From Thalassia testudinum (lineage: Eukaryota; Streptophyta; Magnoliopsida; Alismatales; Hydrocharitaceae): a stretch of 64,000 bases of DNA. Shown piece after piece: positions 56,718 to 64,000 of this stretch (positions are counted from its first letter, which is position 1; the number at the start of each line of letters is the position of its first letter). A program made the position numbers and the translations under genes. The notes under the pieces were generated by a model that saw nothing but the letters and a program-made list of their open reading frames with translations, had not been told where the DNA came from and made no database searches. Location of the stretch: contig JAZHRO010000036.1 in assembly GCA_037157565.1 (NCBI GenBank), forward strand, positions 16,852,501-16,916,500, written 5' to 3'.

Positions 56718-57758
56718 TGGTGTCCGAGCCCTCCTTCGATCCTTCATTAACCACAATGTCGCTCGAGGAGATTGAGGCAATGTGCCAAATGTTCGAGACT
56801 TTGTCATCGAAGCTGTGGGAGGAGATTAATCAATGGTTTGCAGAGAAGATTGCAAAGCATCAGAGCAACAAATCTCAACATAGGCTTCTTGAAGAGGAGG
56901 TATCCCAACCACCCTTCTCTCAGTCTTAGAATACCTAAAATCAAGTGGTTAGAATTTTCAAAATTCTCTGGTGATGGAGATGTTTCTAAATGGGAATACA
57001 AGGCTAATCAATACTTTGAGTTCTACCATATTTCCGACAAGCTGAAGGTGTCTTTAGCTTCTTTTCATTTAGAAAAAGAAGCTCTTCTGTGGTATTGGCG
57101 GTTTAAACATTCTTCTTCCCTAATGTCGTGGGATTCTTTGTTGCAAGGGTTACAAGGCAGATTTGGAACTTAATTATTTGAGGATCCACATGGTGCCTTA
57201 AGCAAGTTAAGGTAAATAGTCTCCTTACTTGAATATCAATGAGAGTTTGAAAGGCTCTCTAATAAGGTGCAGAACCTTCCTGAGATACACCTTTTAGGCA
57301 TATTTCTCAGTGGCTTACGTTCAGATTTAGAGTGCGAGGTTCAATCTTTTCGACCTCGAAATGTCCAAGAAGCTATGGAGATAGCCAGATTACAGGAAAA
57401 CAAGTTGATGCAGAAATCTAAGTCTACATTTCGTGCTGATTTTAGAGGATTACTGCCCACACCACTGAGAGATAACTAAGTAATCTCTAAGCCTCCTTTG
57501 CCCATTAAAAACTTATCCACTTCACAATATGAAGACCATCTTAAAAAAGGGCTTTGTTTCAGGTGTGGGGAAGCATGGCATAAAGGCCATAAATGTAAAT
57601 CCTTGTCAATTATTCAGATTTTTCCTGAGGAAGATGATCAGCTTTATGAGATAGAGGAACAAACAAATGATGATACCATTTTGGAAGGAATTCATGCCAC
57701 TATTCCTGAAATTTCTTCACAAGCCATCAATGGGGCCATTTCTAATTCTACTATCTGA
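56718..57758 (+). pseudogene. Reina gag (decayed)
   Basis: Frames 56717-56929 and 56772-57173 carry the N-terminal helix (MSLEEIEAMCQMFETL) and capsid (LEFSKFSGDGDVSKWEYKA, LLWYWRFK, LLQGLQGRFG). 57267-57479 carries LLGIFLSGLRSDLECEVQ and RLQENKLMQK. 57498-57758 carries the zinc knuckle CFRCGEAWHKGHKC, a full C-x2-C-x4-H-x4-C. At least four stops or frame changes split it. Confidence 0.86.
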
Positions 57759-57770
57759 GTTTACGATCTA

Positions 57771-58367
57771 ATGAAAGGGGTACAAGCATTAATACTCATC
57801 GATTCAAGAAGCTCCCATAATTTCATTGACCCTTTATTAGTAAAAAAACTGAAATTGCGGATTGATGACCCTTCTTCCTTTCATGTGATGGTTGCTAATG
57901 GTACTAAATGCATGGGTGCTGGACGTTGTTGCAATTTATGGATTACACTGCAGAATTTTAGATTTCCTTTCAATTTTTATGTGCTGGATTCTTGGAGTTG
58001 TGATGTTTTAGGAACAAAATGGTTGAAAACCTTGGGCACGATTGAATGGAACTTTGAAAATTGATGTTTTAGGAACAAAATGGTTGAAAACCTTGGGCAC
58101 GATTGAATGGAACTTTGAAAATTGACAATAAAATTCAAGGTGGGAGAAGAGTTTTTGATGGGTATTCCCATAGCTGAGTTGCATGTTTTAACAAATAAGA
58201 ATGTGTCAAAACAAATTCAGTCTGCAAATTTGTCATGTATGATTCAACTCCTTTTCACTGATATTGTGGATCATAATGCTTCCATACAGCCACTAAATTC
58301 ATATTTGCAGCATTTGATAGACGAATTTCAAGATATCTTCAAGGAGAAATTTAGTTTACCTCCTTAG
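57771..58367 (+). pseudogene. Reina aspartic protease (decayed)
   Basis: 57771-58064 reads ALILIDSRSSHNFIDPLL. The active site is DSR where DSG is expected, so the catalytic Gly is Arg. VMVANGTKCMGAGRC and SWSCDVLGTKWL follow. A 61-bp tandem duplication (58002-58123) shifts the frame, and 58122-58367 continues to the RT entry (DEFQDIFKEKFSLPP). Confidence 0.85.
58002..58123 (+). repeat. 61-bp perfect tandem duplication in Reina protease
   Basis: 58002-58062 is repeated exactly at 58063-58123 (start GATGTTTTAGG). As 61 is not a multiple of three it breaks the frame. No differences are seen, so it is recent compared with the rest of the element's decay. Confidence 0.95.
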
Positions 58368-58369
58368 CT

Positions 58370-59220
58370 TTCTTGTGATCATGCCATTCCATTACTGAAC
58401 GAGTATACTAGTGTTTCAGTTCCTCATTATAGACATTCGCCTATTCAAAAAAATATCATTGAAAAAACCATTCAAGAAGCTCTTGACAATGGGTTTATTA
58501 GGCCAAGCTCAAGCTCTTTTGCATCTCTCGTTATTCTAGTTAAAAAACATGATGGGTCTTGGTGTATGTGCATTGATTATCATGCCTTGAATGCCGATAC
58601 AATTAAAGATAAATACCCCATTCCATTAATTGATGATTGACTTGATGAACTGGCTGGTTCTCATTATTTTTCAAAGCTTGATCTTCGATCCGGATATCAT
58701 CAAACCAGGGTCAAGGATGAAGATATTCACAAGACAGCTTTTAGAACTCATAGTGGGCATTATGAATTTTTGGTAATGTCATTTGGTTTAACTAATGCCC
58801 CAGCTACATTCCAGTCCCTAATGAATGATATATTCAAGCCTTTCTTGCGTAAATTTATATTGGTATTCTTTGATGATATCTTGGTATATAGCATAGATTG
58901 GTAGTCTCACTTAGAGCATTTGAAGACCACTTTCCAGCTATTACGACAACACCTCTTATATGTGAAGCAGTCCAAATGTAGCTTTGGCATCCAGGAAATT
59001 AATTATCTTGGCCATGTAATTTCCAACCAATGTGTTTCTATGAAAGTGAGAAAATTGATGCTGTGTTGAAGTGGCCACTTCCTAAAATAGTAAAGGAACT
59101 TTGGGGATTTTTAGTCCTTGTTGGGTACTACAGGAAGTTTATTCAAAACTTTGGAAAAATTGCTCTTCCATTGACGAATTGTTGAAAAAGGATTAGTTTT
59201 CTTGGCATTCTGCAGCTACA
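58370..59220 (+). pseudogene. Reina reverse transcriptase (decayed)
   Basis: Readable across stops: NGFIRPSSSSFASL (about 58490), [37 protein letters not shown] and the catalytic FFDDILVYS at 58867-58893, followed directly by an in-frame stop region. The thumb shows YLGHVISNQ and VGYYRKFIQNFGKIA. Catalytic Asp residues are kept. Confidence 0.87.
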
Positions 59221-59690
59221 TAAGCTTTTCAAAAATTAAAGCAAGCCATCATTGTCAGTCTTGTTCTTGCCTTGCCTAATTTTTCTAAACCATTTCTAAT
59301 TGAATGTGACGCTAGTGGAGAAGGTATGGGGGCAGTTCTACTTCAAGAGGGATGGCCTATTGCTTTTATAAGTAAAGTCTTCTCTAATAACCAAAAAACA
59401 TTGTCTACATATGAAACGAAGTTTACAACCTTGGTCTTTGCTATTAACAAGTGGAGACAATATTTGTTGGGGAAAAAATTTTTCATTTGAACAGACCACC
59501 AGAGTCTCTACCATCTATTGCAACAGTGACTCAAAACTTCTATGCAACACAAATTACTAACCAAGTTCCTTGGCTTAGATTTTGAGGTGCATTATAAAGC
59601 TGGCAAACATAATCAGGCAATTGATGCATCCAAATTTTGCTACTATGATGGCTATTTCCTTGGTTACTTCGGCATGGATTGAAGAATTAA
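59221..59690 (+). pseudogene. Reina RNase H (decayed)
   Basis: 59272-59490 is open: FLIECDASGEGMGAVLLQEG, YETKFTTLVFAINKW and RQYLLGKKF. The E of the usual YEKE-type motif is replaced (YETK). TDHQSLYHLLQQ and FEVHYKAGKHN follow after stops. Confidence 0.83.
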
Positions 59691-59699
59691 AAGTTTTAT

Positions 59700-60620
59700 A
59701 TTTGAAGGAGCCAAGCTTATTGCATCTTCGACAAAAATGGGAGCATGGATAGCTTAATACTAGTAATTATAGTTTGCATGATGGTGTTCTATTCTATAAG
59801 AATCGGATTCTATTGACAGGCGAACTGAATTTTATTTTGAAGGTTTTACAACATCATCATGACACACCGGAAGGAGGCCATTCGGGATAATATTAGACCC
59901 TTCATCGTATTAAATGAACATTTTATTGGCTTAAGATGAATACTAATGTTAAATGCTATATTGAAACTTTTTCAATTTGCCAACAACGCAAGTATAGTAC
60001 TCATCTACTATATGGCTCCTTACAACCAGTTCCAATTCCAGCTCATGTTTGGACTGATATCACCATGGATTTCATTGAAGGGCTTCCTTTATCACAAGGT
60101 AAATCTACAATACTTGTTGTAATTGACCGCCTCACTAAATTTTCTCATTTCTTAGCATTACATCACCCTTATTATGCATCAGATGTGGCAAAGAAACTTT
60201 TGAAGGAAGTCGTTTGTCTTTATGGCATACCTTCAATTATTTCTGATTGTGATTCTACATTCTTGAGCAATTTTGGATAGAGCTTTTTCATTCTATGGGC
60301 ACCAAACTTCATATGTCCACCGCCTATCATCCTCAAACATATGGACAATCTAAGGTTTTAAATCGTTACTTAGAAACCTACCTCAGATGTTTCTATCATC
60401 AGCAACAAACATCTTGGAAAAAATGGCTTGCTTTAGCTGAATATTGGTATAATACATCCTACCATTCTTCTCTAGGCATTACTCCTTTTGAGGCACTCTA
60501 TGGCCGACCTCCTCCTGCCCCTCTATCATATTTTTCTCCTACTACTATTGTCCAAGGTGCGCATGACCTATTGAAAAGTAGGCATCAGATATTAAGTGAA
60601 CTTCATGAACACCTTCAATG
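59700..60620 (+). pseudogene. Reina integrase (decayed)
   Basis: Zinc-binding His residues lie at about 59850-59900 (HHHDTPEGGH) and CQQRK at about 59978. The core has MDFIEGLPLSQG (first Asp) and SDCDSTFLSNF (second). The catalytic Glu position, QTE in relatives, reads QTYGQSK, so Glu is lost to Lys. YGRPPPAPLSYF marks the C-terminal region. Confidence 0.86.
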
Positions 60621-61077
60621 AGCCCGGCAACGCATGAAGTCTCAAGCAGATAAAAAACATTTGGACAAAGAGTATATTGTTGGTGATTGGCTTTTCCTTA
60701 AATTGCAACCATATTGACAGAATTCTATTGAGAGGCACTACAATTACAAGCTTAGTGCCTGATATTTGGCCTTTATAAAATTTCAAAGAAAGTTGGTCAT
60801 GTTGCTTATCAACTTGATCTTGTTGGGGGTTCAAAGATACACATTACATTCCACATTTCTTAGCTCAAACCAAGATTGGGCGGTGGTCAAGTACACCCTT
60901 TATCTCTTCCACGTCAATTACATCCGCAAAAGGAACATGAAGCTCTTCTGGGACAATGTATGGTCAAGCATCATAATAAAGCTGCTATGTAGTGGCTGAT
61001 ACACTAGAAAAATCATGCTGTTGAAGATGCTAAATGGGTGGATTATGATGCATTTCATCCTGAATTTCCAAACTTCC
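60621..61077 (+). pseudogene. Reina integrase C-terminus and chromodomain remnant
   Basis: Across frames: the connection region ([24 protein letters not shown]) then a chromodomain-like end with LIHWKNHAVEDAKW and HPEFPNFQP. The family ends with a similar W-x5-ATWED..F-P-F pattern. Frameshifts prevent one reading frame. Confidence 0.75.
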
Positions 61078-61115
61078 AACCTTGAGGACAAGGTTGATTT
61101 TATGGGGAGGGGATT
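61078..61115 (+). other. Reina post-coding motif and polypurine tract
   Basis: CCTTGAGGACAAGGTTGATT followed by TTATGGGGAGGGGATT just before LTR 3. This arrangement is common to Reina-type elements. Confidence 0.85.
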
Positions 61116-61414
61116 TGTTAGCAGTTGGGGGGACTTAACTATAAAATTTGAATGTTAGTTACTGTCAGCTGGGTGTTGGTTCATTGAGAGGTTGTTGGAG
61201 CTTATAAATACTAACAAATGGGAAGGAAATCTGATAGTTGGATCTCCTAGAATTCCCTTTTTCCTAACTTCCACTTCCCTTCTATTCCCCTTCCTTGTTC
61301 TTCCCTTTCTATTATAACAGTTGGTACGATTAGAGAATCCATTCTTCTCTGATTGAGTTAGGTTGGCGATTACACGAGCTCAGTCTTGATCCCAGTCAGT
61401 AGGTTGCAGTTATA
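61116..61414 (+). repeat. Reina LTR 3 (3' LTR)
   Basis: TGTTAGCAGTTGGGG to GCAGTTATA, with TATAAATACTAACA at about 61205. Most complete of the three copies. The last bases (TATAA instead of TATCA) differ from LTR 1 and 2, so the right limit is good to a few bases. Confidence 0.88.
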
Positions 61415-61722
61415 AAAAATAAGAGGAGACCGTCGGTGGTGGTGGCTCCTCCTCTCTCAATCTTAGTGTTGGGGGCACACACACCCACATATCGGGTGGA
61501 AAAGAAAGGTGGCTTCCCATGGAAACATCTACTCTAATCTTGAGGATCAAGTAAGTCCTCTCACCCATTCTTACGGTAAAAAGTCTCTTGCAATCTTTAG
61601 TTAACGCCAAGATAAAGAGAAGAAAAATAAAACTCAAGCAGAAATCATATTCCTCAATTCATAGGGTTTTGATGGGTTTGCAAGATTTTGAAATTACTTA
61701 TAGATATCTTCGGGCCCTTACA
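61415..61722 (-). repeat. C2 3' LTR, proximal part (split by the Reina element)
   Basis: On the minus strand it begins TGTAAGGGCCC at 61722, preceded by TTTTAAGGGTGTTAGGA and ATGGATGAAATCC, the chromovirus polypurine-tract arrangement. It runs to the Reina LTR at 61414. Confidence 0.7.
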
Positions 61723-62640
61723 TCCTAACACCCTTAAAAGGATTTCATCCATGAAATCAAACATACCTTAAGCCTAGAGGAGGTGGGGATACTTAATCTG
61801 CATCTTAGCCTCGAGCCCCCACATGGCTTCTTTGAACTTCTAATTGTGACACAGCACCCTAGGTAGAGGTACAAGCTCACTTCATAGACTTATCATCACT
61901 CGAACTCAGATTTGCACTAACCATCTTAGAGTCTATTCTGGGCCTGAAACAAATTTATCTCCCACTTTATCACAACAGACCGACAAGGAAACCCTTTCAT
62001 CCAAACAAGGCCTCAAAAGGCATCATTGCCAAAGCTAGCATGGTAACCATTTTGTAGGTAATTTTGGCCAACAAGAAAAAGTCCTTCCATGATCCCTACC
62101 ATTCAAGCACATAGAGTCACAACAACTCTCCCAAGGTTTGGATAGACCTCTCTGACTGTCCAATGGTTCGGGGGTAATACACCTAGCTAAATCTCAATTT
62201 GGCATCCAGGCCTCCTGTAACTAATCCTTAACTACAAAATGAGCCTCAAGTCTCTGTTTGCAACAGTATTCATTGGAATCTTGTGAAGTCAGACAATCAC
62301 CCTAACATAAGTCTCAGCAAGATGACATGGCTAACATATCATGCCATGGCATACTTCACAAATTCAATGAATGATTGGCTCCTATTCACTAGTCGTAGTG
62401 AGCCAATCCTACTCTTATACATGGAGCAGAGCCACTGTCACTACTAGGTATTGGTTCAAAGCATCATCTCTCATTCTAAATCCCTTTGAAAAGAAGATAG
62501 AAAGTGTTTCACTATAGAAATAGTGCCTCCAAACCTCAAGGCAATAGAATGACTGCTAATTCTAGATCATGTAGGGTAATTCCTCTAGTGGTCTCGTAGT
62601 AGCCCAGAAACATTTGCAAGTACCCTACCACTCTGCGTTA
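61723..62640 (-). pseudogene. C2 integrase end and chromodomain remnant
   Basis: Minus strand, heavily decayed. The integrase stretch is YYPRTIGQSERSIQTLGELL (catalytic Glu in SER), then GSWKDFFLLAKI and MMPFEALFG. The chromodomain end is FKEAMWGLEAKMQIKYPHLL (about 61790-61850). The order and motifs fit a Tekay-like chromovirus more decayed than C1. 62200-62640 gives only weak traces. Confidence 0.75.
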
Positions 62641-62689
62641 AGATGCAATTGAGTTCAAGGGTTGAAGTGTCACAGTACACCACGAATCT

Positions 62690-64000
62690 ATCGCTGATAT
62701 GAAAAATGCACGATTTTATAAATGTGTATTGTTGAGACGCGTATAATTTGCACAACTTTTAAATTTGTAAACCTAGATAGGGTGAGTATCTAAGGTCGTC
62801 CAAGGAGGCCAATTTGTAGTTATCAAAATAGTATTCTCTCTCTCGCTCTCTCAAATCTTCTTTTTTCCTTTTTTGGGTTTTGTAATTTTTAGGGTTTTCA
62901 AAACATGAACAACGAAATATGAATTACACCTAAGTGATCAAGATAAATGAAATCTTCCTTTCTAAGCTCACCTTAGGCAAGTGCGGCAAGGATAGTTAGA
63001 AAGGTGAGTGGGTGTACAAGACCATTAAACTAAGGCTTGAAATTGATATGCATGAAATAATGAAAACACATAAAGAAATGATGAAAGGCACTTTAATTTA
63101 GAGTAGGAAGAATGAAAGTCTACAATCAACTTGGAAAGCTCAATTGTGTGGAGGGATTCCACACAATTAATTCCCAAGTAGAGGACAGCTTCTCTACTAC
63201 AAGAATTATGACAAGAAAAGTAGAATGAAAAGTCTCCCAATTGAAGTTGCTTTCGCTCCAAGAATGGTTGCTGCCAAACTTGAAGAAAGCTCCTCCTTCC
63301 TCCTTGAATGCTTCCTCTCTAGCTTCTCTTAGGGTGGTAGATGTCCACCCTCAATCCCTACCCAACCATCCTCCAAGTTGATGCTCCTTGACTTGGACAA
63401 AAGGAAGAATAATGGAGTGTAGAGACTATAAGGGCATGGCAGGGGACCCTTGTATTGTGCACATCCAAGCTCCTTCTTCCTTGGCCTTTAATGATGATAT
63501 AGGTAGAAGAAATTGTGTAGTCAATGTTGCATCGAAAATTGTCATTTTTAGGAAAATGCATCATAGTATAGTGATGAAAATTGATACAACATTTAAATTT
63601 ATAACTACTTAAAAACAAAAATGTGAGTCTGAGGTCGTTCGCAGGGAGCAAATGTGAAATTCATGCACTAATCGCAATATAAAATAGATGAGCACAATAA
63701 TAAAGATATGAAATGAGAATTAATTAATCAAAATATATTCAATAATAGACCAAATTGTATCTCAAGAAATAATGGGATAAAAAAATAGAAAAACTCTAAA
63801 AATGGTGATTTGAATCACCAATTTAATCCCTCAATCAATCACATATCCCAATGTAATCAGCCAATTCAATTTCTCTACAGTGTCTTGAACCACTTGCCAC
63901 GTCAGCACCAAGATATCCACATTAGATAATCTCTCAATAAATCCAAAGTGCCTTTCAATTAGACATCAGACCCTAAGGTTAGAGGCCTTAAACACCCAGA
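62690..64000 (-). repeat. Probable Athila-type LTR remnants
   Basis: On the minus strand 62830-62690 reads CTCCTTGGACGACC and then a TTTACAAATTTAAAAG stretch, like 18455-18510 at the end of the A3 LTR. 63660-63540 reads GCTCCCTGCGAACGACCTCA, like the ends of NA/A2 LTRs. Two antisense LTR ends may therefore lie in tandem. No gene is supported; the open frame 63358-63651 has no family motif. Confidence 0.4.

Larger units (their letters stand above)
55632..61414 (+). mobile_element. Reina-like chromovirus with three LTR copies
   Basis: LTRs of about 0.3 kb at 55632-55904, 56435-56715 and 61116-61414, each with TATAAATACTAA. The first internal segment (55905-56434) holds only primer site and gag start; the second (56716-61115) holds gag, protease, RT, RNase H, integrase, chromodomain and polypurine tract. 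Short LTRs, an iMet-type primer site and the motif order fit the Reina group. There are many stops. It sits inside the C2 LTR; no clear target duplication. Confidence 0.9.

Overview
This is nuclear DNA of a flowering plant with a repeat-rich genome. I cannot name the species. I see no intact host gene, no rRNA or tRNA gene and no CRISPR array. Nearly everything readable is a decayed transposable element: Ty3/gypsy LTR retrotransposons of three lineages (Athila/Tat-like, Tekay/Del-like chromovirus, Reina-like chromovirus), a CACTA (En/Spm) DNA transposon, and one broken zinc-knuckle/DUF4283-like gene.

Layout, left to right. 1-4620: antisense Athila-type element 'A1', from its 3' noncoding region through integrase, RNase H, RT and protease to the end of gag. 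5048-6981: antisense chromovirus gag fused to part of its LTR. About 6982-15960: a CACTA element (transposase remnants 10792 to 7630, terminus at 15960), split by an antisense chromovirus LTR at 12429-15230. 16041-21846: sense Athila-type element 'A3' with LTR and gag/protease but no RT or integrase. 21847-41320: antisense Athila-type element 'A2' with full-length but broken pol. Its 3' LTR (21847-22537 plus 32471-34632) is split by a complete non-autonomous element 'NA' (22538-32464, two 2.7-kb LTRs about 97 % identical by eye, tRNA-Asp primer site). 41321-47569: sense Tekay-like chromovirus 'C1', from protease to chromodomain plus 3' LTR. 47570-48760: antisense zinc-knuckle/DUF4283-like pseudogene. 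49900-51480: CACTA-like noncoding sequence. 51809-62640: antisense chromovirus 'C2', whose 3' LTR is split by a sense Reina-like element (55632-61414) carrying three LTR copies. 62690-64000: probable Athila-type LTR remnants.

How they relate. A1, A2, A3 and NA share signals downstream of their coding regions: a GGGAGGCAACCC-type motif, an internal polypurine tract resembling the one before the 3' LTR, and a repeat-bearing 3' noncoding region. NA lacks gag and pol but has kept these signals, so it probably moved using proteins of an A2-like partner. In place of gag-pol, NA carries one 617-codon reading frame with only five stops, which I do not recognise. The C1-type LTRs are organised around the palindrome AGACGTCT, repeated at exactly 20-bp intervals. 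The same 20-bp-spaced pair occurs in the Athila-type LTRs, and a different palindrome with the same spacing occurs in the C2 LTR. Together with a hairpin upstream of the TATA box whose arms covary, these are the signals most worth following.
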